Below, piece after piece: positions 48,799 through 58,200 of a stretch of 64,000 bases of DNA. The position numbers were made by a program, and so were the translations under genes. A model generated the notes under the pieces. That model worked only from the letters and a program-made list of their open reading frames with translations, searched no databases and was not told where the DNA came from. Position 1 is the stretch's first letter, and every line of letters begins with the position of its first letter. Source of the stretch: Tolypothrix bouteillei VB521301 (GTDB taxonomy: Bacteria; Cyanobacteriota; Cyanobacteriia; Cyanobacteriales; Nostocaceae). The stretch is taken from positions 3,072,452-3,136,451 of the forward strand of contig NZ_JHEG04000001.1 of assembly GCF_000760695.4 (NCBI RefSeq). The letters run 5' to 3'.

Positions 48799-50175
48799 TT
48801 AACTCTTCTTCCGCAGCAACCGACTCGCACGTTCCTGTAAAATCGTTACAACACTATTTTTTGGGGGAGCGTTCAACACTTTAGCCGCACCTTGCCCTGA
48901 AAAAATAGTTTTACCTTGTACGGTTGCAACTAATGGTTGAACAGCCCAACAACCAGCATTAAAACGAAGAAGCCCAAAAAGTTCGGTTGATTTAGAAATG
49001 TCTTCTGTATTGATTTCTGATAAAGAACTCATGCGTTCAGTAGCAATTGGCAATACCCCTCCATCTTTCCACTTCAACATCAAGGTATTATCCTGACGAG
49101 CGATCGCGTAATCTTTCAGAAATATAGGTTCAGCCAATTGTACTGGATGGCGATCGACAGGAGGGATCGCAGGGAAATTCAAGTTATTTGTAGCATCGAT
49201 CGCAAAAAATTCAGATGCTTTATGCATCAAGTTATAATTCTTACCCAATTGAGCTTCACCCTGCCAAAGTAAATCCCCTGTTGGTAGCAGAGGGATATCC
49301 TTAAGGTGCAACGCTCTATTTTCAGCAAAAGCATGGAGTAGAACAGCAGCGTTAGGAAACAGCAGCCAAATTTGGTCACCACTAATTGCATCAACTTTAT
49401 AAGCAGATAACGTCAGTCGTACCCATTGAACTAGAGCATCAACCTTCAGCAATCCATAAGCAGTAAAACTTACCACATTAGAGTGATGGCGTAAGTCCAA
49501 GCCCAATAATTCTAATGTCCCAGACACAATCTCAGGTTGAGGTGTAACAGGAGGACGTATTGCACCAACCATCGCTTGCGTCCACAAATCAACCCAGCGA
49601 TAAATGGGAATAGTGCTCGTATCAGCCACCGGAACCCAACTCATCAGTTCGTTAAAAAATCCTGTTAATAAAGCAGCTTGGCGCACCAGTCGAGGTTCTG
49701 ACTGAATTTGCTCTAGAGTAGCCATAAAAGGAATTAAAGTTGGTGCTTCAAGGCGAGCATACCCCGTCAAGGCAATTTCCATCAGCCAGTGACGAATGCT
49801 TTCCAACCAAACCCGCAAACCGTCATCTTCCTTGTCTCCCGTGTCCCCCGTGTCCTCTACCATCCGTCCCAACCCACTCCTCGCTTGCTGCTGTAAGGTA
49901 TCAAAAAGGGCTCCTTGCAAGGAAGCGCGTGCGGTTGCCAAAATCATGAAATGTCGATCTAAAAACTCATGACTTTGAAGGGCAGTATATGTTTTAGAGA
50001 TAGGTTGTTGAAGTGGTGTACCTGTAAATATTTGCTGAAGACTGTTGAGAGTGTCTAGGTGTTGGGTGTCAAGATTTGCAAAACCCACGAGGAAGCATCG
50101 ATCGAAATCAGCAATCAATTCAAACGTTTCTTGAGTTCCTTTAGGCAGTTGGTTTAGTACATTTGAAAATGCCAT
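48799..50175 (-). CDS. Unrecognised 458-residue protein of the MoxR-VWA operon
   Basis: I recognise no domain. The protein is helical in its first half (FELIADFDRCFLVGF, ARASLQGALFDTLQQQ), has a charged in-frame insert VEDTGDTGDKEDDG at about 106-120 written by repeats of GACACGGG-type units, and has a strand-rich C-terminal half (LLFPNAAVLLHAF, WQGEAQLGKNYNL). It starts 12 bases after the SWIM-like gene, with GGAAG as RBS, so it is firmly in the operon. The most likely use is as an adaptor or effector of the AAA+/VWA machine; that is inference from position only. No signal peptide or membrane segment. Confidence 0.7.
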   Translation of the reverse strand: MAFSNVLNQLPKGTQETFELIADFDRCFLVGFANLDTQHLDTLNSLQQIFTGTPLQQPISKTYTALQSHEFLDRHFMILATARASLQGALFDTLQQQARSGLGRMVEDTGDTGDKEDDGLRVWLESIRHWLMEIALTGYARLEAPTLIPFMATLEQIQSEPRLVRQAALLTGFFNELMSWVPVADTSTIPIYRWVDLWTQAMVGAIRPPVTPQPEIVSGTLELLGLDLRHHSNVVSFTAYGLLKVDALVQWVRLTLSAYKVDAISGDQIWLLFPNAAVLLHAFAENRALHLKDIPLLPTGDLLWQGEAQLGKNYNLMHKASEFFAIDATNNLNFPAIPPVDRHPVQLAEPIFLKDYAIARQDNTLMLKWKDGGVLPIATERMSSLSEINTEDISKSTELFGLLRFNAGCWAVQPLVATVQGKTIFSGQGAAKVLNAPPKNSVVTILQERASRLLRKKS

Positions 50176-50187
50176 AATTTTCTTCCT

Positions 50188-50670
50188 TTATACAAACCAA
50201 CTCATTTCGGGTAAGGGACGGTTATCGCTACTAAGTTCTAAGTAACGAAGGTAGTTGAGAAACCGACTGAAAACTTCACTCTTCTGTTCTTTTTTCACTG
50301 TTCCCGTGCGGCTAAGAATGTCACCTATTGCTTTAATTTGGCTAATGTCACCAGGAACTTTGAGACTATTGGCAACTTGCTCGATTCCATATGAAATTAC
50401 AGCCTCTTGGAGTAAAGCTTGCAAATGCTTGCACGGGTATCCACGTAACCCACCACATGGACGATTGTTATTGGTGCTGCAGTAGTAATCTAAAGTGTTG
50501 GCTTCAAAAAAAGAAACATAGACTCGTTCGATATCAGAACCACTAGACACAACTCCTTGCAAACGCCCGTTAAACACTTCCACAAAGGGGACGTCTTTGA
50601 TATTTCGCTTTCCAGAAACAATATTGCGTTCGGAGTGAATGAAGGATGAGTTAAGCATATAAAGCAGCAC
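50188..50670 (-). CDS. SWIM-like zinc-binding protein, first gene of the MoxR-VWA operon
   Basis: A 160-residue protein. C64, C72, C80 and H82 (YYCSTNNNRPCGG, YPCKH) make a CX7CX7CXH pattern that resembles a degenerate SWIM zinc finger (CxCx(n)CxH). SWIM fingers bind DNA or proteins. Its C-terminal half (QVANSLKVPGDISQIKAIGD) is helical. It is much shorter than E. coli YehQ. The translated start could be M1 or M5. As the first gene of the operon its leader (50671-50700) carries the promoter, which I could not define. Confidence 0.7.
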   Translation of the reverse strand: MLLYMLNSSFIHSERNIVSGKRNIKDVPFVEVFNGRLQGVVSSGSDIERVYVSFFEANTLDYYCSTNNNRPCGGLRGYPCKHLQALLQEAVISYGIEQVANSLKVPGDISQIKAIGDILSRTGTVKKEQKSEVFSRFLNYLRYLELSSDNRPLPEMSWFV

Positions 50671-50700
50671 TCACGCTTGTATAAAAAGTTCAGTATATTC

Positions 50701-50734
50701 TTTTATTTTTCATTTGTCGCCGATCGCCGATCGT
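50701..50734 (+). repeat. Dispersed 34-base repeat, copy 2
   Basis: Same as the copy at 42444-42477. It overlaps the 3' end of the GGDEF gene; in the minus direction it encodes the terminal RRSATNEK residues and stop codon. Confidence 0.7.
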
Positions 50735-52637
50735 CGGTCACTATACAATAGCGATCGCGTCCTTGCTGCTTTGCTTGGTATAAAGCTGTATCTGCTCTTG
50801 CAATCAACGCTGAAGGGCAACTGTTTTCATTAGGAATCATGCTGGCTATACCCAAGCTTGCCGTGACATAATTCTTAACGTCTGAGGAGAGGTGAGAAAT
50901 TTGAAGTTGGGCTATTTGTTCTTGAATACGTACAGCAACTTGCTCAGCCCCTGTCTGTGCAGTATTCGGTAGAATAACGGCAAATTCTTCCCCACCGTAA
51001 CGTGCTACTAAATCTGCTGGGTATTGTAAAGCGCTGGTAATTTCACGTGCAATTTTTACCAAACAGGTGTCTCCTGCGGGATGACCGTAGGTGTCATTGT
51101 ACCGTTTGAACTGGTCAATATCACATAAAATCAACGATATGGGTTTTTGCTCTCGTGTCAATCGCCGCCACTGTTGTTCTAAGTACTCATCGAAGCGGCG
51201 GCGATTAGCAACATGGGTTAACGCATCAATCTTAGCCAAACGTTCTAGTTGCTGTTTTGCTTGTTGCAGTTTTTGGTAAAGTTCTGACTGCTGTAAAGCG
51301 ATCGCTAAATTACTGGCAATTTGATGCAGTAAGTCTACGTCCTCTGTTTGCCATTGTCGGTGATTGCCACAAGTATGAACGATGAGCAGACCCCATAATT
51401 TTACTGTTTGCGATTTAGGGATTATTGCATCGCTACTTTCTAAAATGTTTTCCTCACCATGACTGACACTAGCTAAATCTTCTGAGTGTTGAATGATGGG
51501 AGTAACAACCTTAGATTTTACTCCTATCTGCTGCATAAAGTTCTTCAAACAACCACTTAAATCCTCTTGATTTGTATCAAAAATGACTTGTGACTGTCCC
51601 CGACAGTAAAGGTCATAACAATGAGAGGGAAAACATCGATCTAAGAATTGAAGTCCCAAGGTTGATATAAATGCAGGATCGACAGATTCTTGAATCACAA
51701 TTCCCGATCCATCTGATTTAAGTTGAAAAATTAAGACTCGATCGACTTGCAGAATTTGACGGACTTGAGTGACTGTCGTGGTCAAAATTTCATTAAAATC
51801 CAATGATTTATGAATTTGTTTGGTAATCTCCGCTAATAATCTCTGGCGCTGCATTTGGTTTTGCAAGGCAAGTTCTGTTCGTTTGCGATCGCTTATATCT
51901 TCTATTAACCCATCACAAATAATTTCTCCATTCTCTTGTCTGGTCACTCGGCTAGCAACCTGAATCCATTTCATTTGCTGGGAAGAAACAACAATACGTC
52001 CTTCCCATTTCAGGGTTAGCGTCGTTTCTAAAGCATTGTATAACGATTCTTCTAAAGAACTAACATCATCGGGGTAAATGGAACTTTCTATAAACTCACC
52101 CCCCTGTTGGAAAGATACGAGATCTGTTTCAAACAGGTTTTGGAAACTGGGACTGATGTAAAGCCATCGATTCGATCCATCAAGCTGATGTAACACCCTA
52201 TAAATGACACTAGGTAGATTAGCTGCTAGGTCTTGAAATCTAGCTTCACTTATTTGTAGCTGTCTTTCCAACTGAGAACGCCGCAAAGCTGTAGTGATAG
52301 TTGTGTGCAGTTCGGTCCGTTTAAAGGGTTTGATCAGATAACCGTAGGGATCGGTAGCCATTGCTCGCTTGAGAGTTGGCTCATCAGCATATGCTGTTAA
52401 GTAAATAATCGGAATGTGTAAGCGATCGCGAATTCTAGCAGCTGCTTCTATACCATCCATACTTCCCTGTAGTCGGATATCCATGAGTATCAAATCTGGT
52501 TTGAGCTTTTCGGCAAGATCGACTGCCTTTTCACCAGATGCAATGTTACCTGCAACGACATACCCTAACTTTTCTAAGGAAGTTTGAAGATTCCAAGCAA
52601 CGACTCGCTCATCTTCAACTATCAAAATGCCAGCCAT
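50703..52637 (-). CDS. Response regulator with PAS, GAF and GGDEF (diguanylate cyclase)
   Basis: A 644-residue protein. REC domain 1-120 with phospho-acceptor D53 (LILMDIRLQG) and conserved K near 103 (YLIKPFKR). PAS about 130-255 (FQDLAANLPSVIYRV). GAF about 275-455 (QVDRVLIFQLKSDGSG, phytochrome-like). GGDEF about 475-635 with active-site GGEEF near 548 and an I-site-like RxxD not evident. It should make cyclic di-GMP when phosphorylated. The upstream sensor kinase gene ends 92 bases before it, on the same strand, and is a good candidate for its phospho-donor. The C-terminus is written by a dispersed repeat. Confidence 0.9.
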   Translation of the reverse strand: MAGILIVEDERVVAWNLQTSLEKLGYVVAGNIASGEKAVDLAEKLKPDLILMDIRLQGSMDGIEAAARIRDRLHIPIIYLTAYADEPTLKRAMATDPYGYLIKPFKRTELHTTITTALRRSQLERQLQISEARFQDLAANLPSVIYRVLHQLDGSNRWLYISPSFQNLFETDLVSFQQGGEFIESSIYPDDVSSLEESLYNALETTLTLKWEGRIVVSSQQMKWIQVASRVTRQENGEIICDGLIEDISDRKRTELALQNQMQRQRLLAEITKQIHKSLDFNEILTTTVTQVRQILQVDRVLIFQLKSDGSGIVIQESVDPAFISTLGLQFLDRCFPSHCYDLYCRGQSQVIFDTNQEDLSGCLKNFMQQIGVKSKVVTPIIQHSEDLASVSHGEENILESSDAIIPKSQTVKLWGLLIVHTCGNHRQWQTEDVDLLHQIASNLAIALQQSELYQKLQQAKQQLERLAKIDALTHVANRRRFDEYLEQQWRRLTREQKPISLILCDIDQFKRYNDTYGHPAGDTCLVKIAREITSALQYPADLVARYGGEEFAVILPNTAQTGAEQVAVRIQEQIAQLQISHLSSDVKNYVTASLGIASMIPNENSCPSALIARADTALYQAKQQGRDRYCIVTDDRRSATNEK

Positions 52638-52729
52638 ATTTAGCTTCGGACAGCTTGAAAAAGGTGAGATTCTATTTTATTCTTTTTATCTGTCGAAAAA
52701 AATTCGCTTTTGCCTGGATTTATCTGTAC

Positions 52730-54496
52730 TCAACACTTAGATGGGAAAATTTGAATTTTAAACCACGTCACATCTCCCCTTTCTATTCCAACCTTACCCA
52801 TCAATTGTTCGACCAACAGCATAACTAACTTGAGTCCCATAGAAGCGTTTTGCTGAATATCAAAATCAATGGGAAGACTATTACCATCATTACCAACAGC
52901 TAGTTCAATCCAATCATCAGGCAAATTTTTCACGTGGATGTATATGTTTCCACAGCGACCGTCACTAAAACTGTGTTTGAATGCATTCGTCACGAGTTCA
53001 TTTAGCAACAATCCACAAGGAATGGCTTGGTCAAGACCGAGAAAGACTGATTCAGTATCAAATTTGAGGGTTGCTCGATTCCCAAAAAATATGTATGTAT
53101 CTAGTAAATCACGTGCAAGCTGCTGCACGTATTCAGCAAAATCGATCCCAGAAAAATTGTTTGTCCGATACAAGTTTTCATGTACTAACGCCATTGAACT
53201 TATCCGGTTGCAGCTGTCCTCTAAAGCGGCTTTGGCTTGTAGATCGCTAACCTTATCCATTTGAAGCTCAAGCAAACTAGAAATGACATAGAGATTGTTT
53301 TTGACGCGATGGTGAACCTCTGCTAGCAAAACTTCTTTTTCTTGCAGTGAAGCTCGCAGTTTCTCTTCTGCTCGTTTGGGTTCTGTAATATCCTCAATGA
53401 ATCCCAAGACAAACTCTGGATTTCCCTCTCCATTACAAATAGCCACTTTTTTATTGCGAATAATTTTAAGTTCTCTTTGCTTTGTCCAAATTAATTCTTC
53501 TGGAACTTCCATAACTTGGCAGTTTGCGACCACTTCTCGGTCTTGAGCTATGCAAAAATCTGCCTGTCGCTTTGGAAAGAGGTCATAATCGGTTTTAGCC
53601 AAAACTTCTTCTGCTGTATAGCCCATTAACGACTGACATGCCGAGTTCCAAAGCACAAAACAAAAATTTTTGGTTTCCTTAGCAAACACTGCAATGGGTA
53701 GGTGTTCTAAAACGGATTGCAGGAAATTACGAGTTTGTACAAGTCTTGTTTCTGCTTGCTTGCGATCGCTAATTTCCCTACTTAATTGCTCGTTGATCTG
53801 GCTCAACTTCGCTGTTCGTTCTGCTACTCGTTGCTCCAACACTTCACTCAAATGGCGGTACTTTGCTTGACTCTGTCGCAATTCCTGTTCAGTTTGCTTG
53901 AGTCTTGTGATATCTGTTGCCGTACCCACTACCTGCGAGGGAGAACCATTAGTATCTCTATTTAAGACTACGTTTCGGATATTCAGCCAGCGCCACTCTC
54001 CATTCCTATGGCACATACGATATTCAGCTTCTATAATTTCTTTATCTTTCGCTGTTGCAAGCCGATGGAAGATTTCTGCCACTATCACCTTATCATCAGG
54101 ATGAATCAAGGTTTGCACAAATTCAGTCCCCTTGCTTTGAATAACGGTGGGAGAATAACCTAGAATCTCAGTTAGCTGACGATTTGAGTAGATATTCCGT
54201 CGTTCATATAGGTCGTAAACGTATAGAATAGCTGGTGTTGACTCCGCTATCTGCTCGAGCAATCGCTGTTTTTTCAACAGATCTGCCTCTATGCGAGCGC
54301 GTTCGGCTTCGATTTGCTTGTACCTGCTAGTAAAATTATTTATTAATTTTTTATAATTAATATGTAGTTCAGTAAAAGCTTGAGAAATTTGCACGCATTG
54401 GTCTGCAGTTTGAGGCAGCTTGTTGACTTGCAGTTCTAAAGTAGTTAAGCGATTGCAGAACGACTCCATAACTTGAGTCAATTGTTTTGCCGTCAT
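52730..54496 (-). CDS. Sensor histidine kinase with PAS domains (HisKA_2/HWE-like)
   Basis: A 588-residue soluble kinase. A helical N-terminus (1-75), PAS about 80-200 (IAESTPAILYVYDLYERR), PAS about 250-375 (VLEHLPIAVFAKETKNF), then the phosphoacceptor helix EVHHRVKNNLYVISSLLELQ with His near 395, and HATPase_c to about 580 (NELVTNAFKHSF, GNDGNSLP). The HRVKNN motif and the N-box type mark the HisKA_2 group, often tied to light or oxygen sensing. It is the first gene of a pair with the REC-GGDEF protein, which suggests a c-di-GMP circuit. Confidence 0.9.
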   Translation of the reverse strand: MTAKQLTQVMESFCNRLTTLELQVNKLPQTADQCVQISQAFTELHINYKKLINNFTSRYKQIEAERARIEADLLKKQRLLEQIAESTPAILYVYDLYERRNIYSNRQLTEILGYSPTVIQSKGTEFVQTLIHPDDKVIVAEIFHRLATAKDKEIIEAEYRMCHRNGEWRWLNIRNVVLNRDTNGSPSQVVGTATDITRLKQTEQELRQSQAKYRHLSEVLEQRVAERTAKLSQINEQLSREISDRKQAETRLVQTRNFLQSVLEHLPIAVFAKETKNFCFVLWNSACQSLMGYTAEEVLAKTDYDLFPKRQADFCIAQDREVVANCQVMEVPEELIWTKQRELKIIRNKKVAICNGEGNPEFVLGFIEDITEPKRAEEKLRASLQEKEVLLAEVHHRVKNNLYVISSLLELQMDKVSDLQAKAALEDSCNRISSMALVHENLYRTNNFSGIDFAEYVQQLARDLLDTYIFFGNRATLKFDTESVFLGLDQAIPCGLLLNELVTNAFKHSFSDGRCGNIYIHVKNLPDDWIELAVGNDGNSLPIDFDIQQNASMGLKLVMLLVEQLMGKVGIERGDVTWFKIQIFPSKC

Positions 54497-54628
54497 AACG
54501 ATAACTCCTACTAATTCTTAATTTTTTCAGTATTTTCGCTCGCCAATTGTCAGTTAAATTTTGTTAAGATTAAACTCGGTACTAACACTTTCGCCTCAAG
54601 CACCAATACCCTACCTTGGAGAGACTCA

Positions 54629-56314
54629 ATGCTGCGACTAGAACACATAAGTAAAATTTACCCCACAGGCGAAGTTCTCAAGGATATAAACTGGGAAGTA
54701 AAACCGGGCGATCGCATAGGTTTGGTTGGTGTCAATGGTGCGGGAAAATCGACTCAGCTGAAAATTATTTCTGGGGAAATCGAACCCACCGCAGGAGAGA
54801 TAGTTCGTCCTGCTAGCTTGCACATTGCTTACCTCAATCAAGAATTTGAAGTCGATCCCACGCGGACTGTTCGTGAAGAATTTTGGACAGTCTTTAAAGA
54901 AGCAAACCAAGTACAGCAAGATTTGGCGCAGGTACAGCGAGACATGGAAAGCGCCAACCCAGAGCAACTTGACCGCCTGATTAATAAGTTAGACCGCTTG
55001 CAAAGGAAGTTTGAAGCACTAGACGGCTACGTGCTGGAAACAAGAATAGGTAAGATACTACCAGAAATGGGTTTTCAGTTAGAAGATGGCGAGCGTCTTG
55101 TAAGTGCTTTTAGTGGCGGTTGGCAAATGCGGATGGGTTTGGGAAAAATTCTTTTGCAGCAGCCAGATCTGTTACTCTTAGACGAACCGACAAACCATTT
55201 AGACTTAGAAACAATTGAGTGGTTGGAGACTTATCTTAAAGGGCTCACAACTCCAATGGTGATTGTTTCTCACGACCGAGAATTCTTGGATCGGCTTTGC
55301 ACTCAAATTGTGGAAACCGAACGCGGGGTTTCTAGCACGTACCTTGGGAACTACTCAGCATACCTCCAACAAAAAGCTGAAAACCAAGCAGCACAGTTAT
55401 CGGCTTACGAACGCCAGCAAAAAGAACTCGAAAAACAACAAGCTTTTGTCGATCGCTTCCGTGCGAGTGCTACCCGCAGTACTCAAGCAAAGAGCAGGGA
55501 AAAACAACTCGAAAAGATCGAGCGCGTTGAAGCACCACAATCTGACGTCAGAACGCTACACTTTCGGTTTCCACCTGCACCCCGTAGCGGGCTTGAGGTA
55601 GTAAAAATTAAAGATTTAACACACACTTACGATGATAAGATTTTGTTTTTAGGTGCAAATCTTTTAGTCGAGCGAGGCGATCGCATCGCTTTTGTTGCTC
55701 CTAACGGTGCAGGCAAATCTACTTTATTGCGCTTGATTATGGGTCTGGAAAAACCCACAGAAGGTAAGGTAGATCTAGGTCAGCATAATGTGATTCCCGG
55801 TTATTTTGAACAAAACCAAGCCGAAGCTTTGGATTTGAAAAAAACAGTCATGGAAACCATTCATGATGAAGTTCCCGATTGGAAAAATGAAGAAGTAAGG
55901 ACAATTTTGGGAAGATTTTTATTTAGTGGTGATACTGTATTTAAACAAGTATCAGCATTGAGCGGAGGCGAGAAAGCAAGGCTGGCATTGGCAAAAATGC
56001 TTTTACAGCCAGTGAATTTATTAATCCTTGATGAGCCGACAAATCACTTGGATATACCTGCCAAAGAAATGCTAGAAGAAGCCATCCAAAATTATGATGG
56101 GACAGTGATAGTCGTATCGCACGACCGTTATTTCATCTCACAAGTTGCCAACAAAATTGTGGAAATTCGCGATGGTGAGTTTCGTGTATACTTGGGAAAT
56201 TATCACTACTACTTAGACAAAATAGCAGAAGAAAAAGAACAGGCAAGGTTGGCTGCGATCGCAGCCGAAAAAGCCGCGAAAAAAGCAGCAAAAGCATCAG
56301 GAAAGAAAAAGTAG
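54629..56314 (+). CDS. ABC-F family ATPase
   Basis: A 561-residue soluble ABC-F protein with two ATP-binding cassettes and no membrane domain. First: Walker A GVNGAGKST (about 33-41), SGGWQMRM signature near 164, Walker B LLLLDEPTNHLD. Second: APNGAGKST near 353, LSGGEKARLALAK near 450, LLILDEPTNHLD. Between them lies the charged ABC-F linker (YERQQKELEKQQAFVDRF). The C-terminus is a Lys/Ala tail (AAKKAAKASGKKK). ABC-F proteins act on the ribosome; the exact subtype (Uup, EttA or cyanobacterial-specific) is not decided. It is transcribed divergently from the sensor kinase. Confidence 0.92.
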   Translation: MLRLEHISKIYPTGEVLKDINWEVKPGDRIGLVGVNGAGKSTQLKIISGEIEPTAGEIVRPASLHIAYLNQEFEVDPTRTVREEFWTVFKEANQVQQDLAQVQRDMESANPEQLDRLINKLDRLQRKFEALDGYVLETRIGKILPEMGFQLEDGERLVSAFSGGWQMRMGLGKILLQQPDLLLLDEPTNHLDLETIEWLETYLKGLTTPMVIVSHDREFLDRLCTQIVETERGVSSTYLGNYSAYLQQKAENQAAQLSAYERQQKELEKQQAFVDRFRASATRSTQAKSREKQLEKIERVEAPQSDVRTLHFRFPPAPRSGLEVVKIKDLTHTYDDKILFLGANLLVERGDRIAFVAPNGAGKSTLLRLIMGLEKPTEGKVDLGQHNVIPGYFEQNQAEALDLKKTVMETIHDEVPDWKNEEVRTILGRFLFSGDTVFKQVSALSGGEKARLALAKMLLQPVNLLILDEPTNHLDIPAKEMLEEAIQNYDGTVIVVSHDRYFISQVANKIVEIRDGEFRVYLGNYHYYLDKIAEEKEQARLAAIAAEKAAKKAAKASGKKK

Positions 56315-56467
56315 GGAACTGCTAATGGCTAATAGCTTATGGGTAATAGTATGAGAACAATTAGCAATTAGCTATTAGCTATTAGCAAGATAAGCAGAAA
56401 TTCACTTGCGGTTGTGATTAGCAGTGGTATCATTCGGGTATTACAAAAAGTAAAGGGCAATTATACT
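56315..56467. repeat. STRR-like heptamers before gpmI
   Basis: Runs of TAATGGC/TTAGCTA units (ATTAGCAATTAGCTATTAGC) that are partly self-complementary, typical of cyanobacterial intergenic repeats. The gpmI promoter must lie here. Confidence 0.55.
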
Positions 56468-58066
56468 ATGACCAAAGCACCTATTGCTCCCGTGGTGCTA
56501 GTCATTTTAGACGGATGGGGCTACTCCGAGGAGACTCATGGAAATGCTATTGCCGTTGCAAAAACCCCGGTAATGGATAGCTTATGGGCAGCTTATCCTC
56601 ACACCCTCATAAGAACATCAGGGAAAGCGGTGGGATTACCAGAAGGTCAAATGGGCAATTCAGAAGTTGGCCATTTGAATCTGGGCGCAGGAAGAGTAGT
56701 ACCTCAAGAGCTGGTACGCATCTCAGATGCTGTAGAAGACGGTTCCATCCTCAAAAACCCAGCACTTGTCAAAATCTGCCAGGAAGTGTTTAGTCGCCAA
56801 GGCAAGTTGCATTTAATGGGTCTTTGTTCCGAGGGAGGAGTGCATTCGCACCTCAATCATCTATTCGGATTAATTGACTTAGCCAAAGTACACTTAATTT
56901 CAGAAGTTTGCATACACGCTATCACTGACGGTCGCGATACTACTCCAACAGAAGGGGTAAAAGCACTAGCACAAATTCAAGACTATATCGACCGTATAGG
57001 TGTTGGGCGCATAGTGACGGTTAGCGGTCGCTACTACGCCATGGATCGCGATCGCCGTTGGGATCGTGTCAAACGTGCTTATGACGTTATGACACAGGCA
57101 GAACCTGGTGATGGTCGCAAAGCTGTAGACGTTCTCCAAACATCGTATGCAGAAGGCATTACAGACGAATTCATCGTTCCAGTGAGAATAGCTCCGGGAG
57201 CGATCGCTCCCGGAGATGGAGTTATTTTCTTTAACTTCCGTCCGGATCGCGCCAGACAGCTCACTCAAGCGTTTGTCAATCCAGAATTTGACGGTTTTGA
57301 AAGACAGCAGATCGAACCACTGTCTTTTGTGACCTTTACACAGTATGAGCCAGAATTAGCAGTTGGGGTTGCCTTTGAGCCTCAAAATCTCAGCAATATT
57401 CTGGGTGAAGTGATTGCTCAAAACGGTCTGAAGCAGTTTCGGACTGCAGAAACAGAAAAATACGCTCACGTTACCTACTTCTTCAACGGTGGTTTAGAAG
57501 AACCATTTGAAGGAGAAGATAGAGAACTGGTGAACAGTCCGATGGTGGCGACGTATGACTCTGCCCCAGCAATGTCAGCCCAAGCAGTTACAGAGGTGGC
57601 TGCTTCAGCCATTGAAAAGCGCATTTATTCTCTAGTGGTCATTAACTATGCCAATCCTGACATGGTGGGACACACTGGAAAAATTGATGCTACAGTCACA
57701 GCACTTGAGACTGTTGATAAGTGTTTGGGTCATCTGCTTGCAAGTATTAGCAAAGTAGGTGGTACAGCAATTATTACAGCCGACCACGGGAATGCCGAGT
57801 ACATGGTAGACACGGATGGTAATCCCTGGACAGCTCATACTACCAACCCCGTTCCTTTAATTTTGGTGGAAGGAGAAAAAGCAAAAATTCCAGGGCACGG
57901 CACAAACGTTGTTCTCAGAAGCGATGGCAAACTAGCTGACATTGCTCCTACAATTCTAGAAATTTTGCAATTGCCCAAACCATCTGAAATGACAGGGCAA
58001 TCTTTGATACAACAAACAGGGTATGACCTCCAAGCTTCTCGCACTCCCGTACAACTAGGGCTGTAG
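56468..58066 (+). CDS. gpmI: 2,3-bisphosphoglycerate-independent phosphoglycerate mutase
   Basis: The glycolytic enzyme interconverts 3- and 2-phosphoglycerate using two Mn ions. Signatures: VILDGWGYSE with the first metal Asp near 14; the phospho-serine in GQMGNSEVGHLNLGAGR near 64; AITDGRDTTP near 155; NYANPDMVGHTG near 400 and ITADHGNAEYM near 445, which carry metal ligands. I start at the ATG at 56468 (MTKAPIAPVV); an upstream in-frame ATG at 56414 lies in the repeat-rich spacer. Length about 532 fits cyanobacterial GpmI. It is followed by secG in the same direction. Confidence 0.94.
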   Translation: MTKAPIAPVVLVILDGWGYSEETHGNAIAVAKTPVMDSLWAAYPHTLIRTSGKAVGLPEGQMGNSEVGHLNLGAGRVVPQELVRISDAVEDGSILKNPALVKICQEVFSRQGKLHLMGLCSEGGVHSHLNHLFGLIDLAKVHLISEVCIHAITDGRDTTPTEGVKALAQIQDYIDRIGVGRIVTVSGRYYAMDRDRRWDRVKRAYDVMTQAEPGDGRKAVDVLQTSYAEGITDEFIVPVRIAPGAIAPGDGVIFFNFRPDRARQLTQAFVNPEFDGFERQQIEPLSFVTFTQYEPELAVGVAFEPQNLSNILGEVIAQNGLKQFRTAETEKYAHVTYFFNGGLEEPFEGEDRELVNSPMVATYDSAPAMSAQAVTEVAASAIEKRIYSLVVINYANPDMVGHTGKIDATVTALETVDKCLGHLLASISKVGGTAIITADHGNAEYMVDTDGNPWTAHTTNPVPLILVEGEKAKIPGHGTNVVLRSDGKLADIAPTILEILQLPKPSEMTGQSLIQQTGYDLQASRTPVQLGL

Positions 58067-58200
<134 letters not shown>

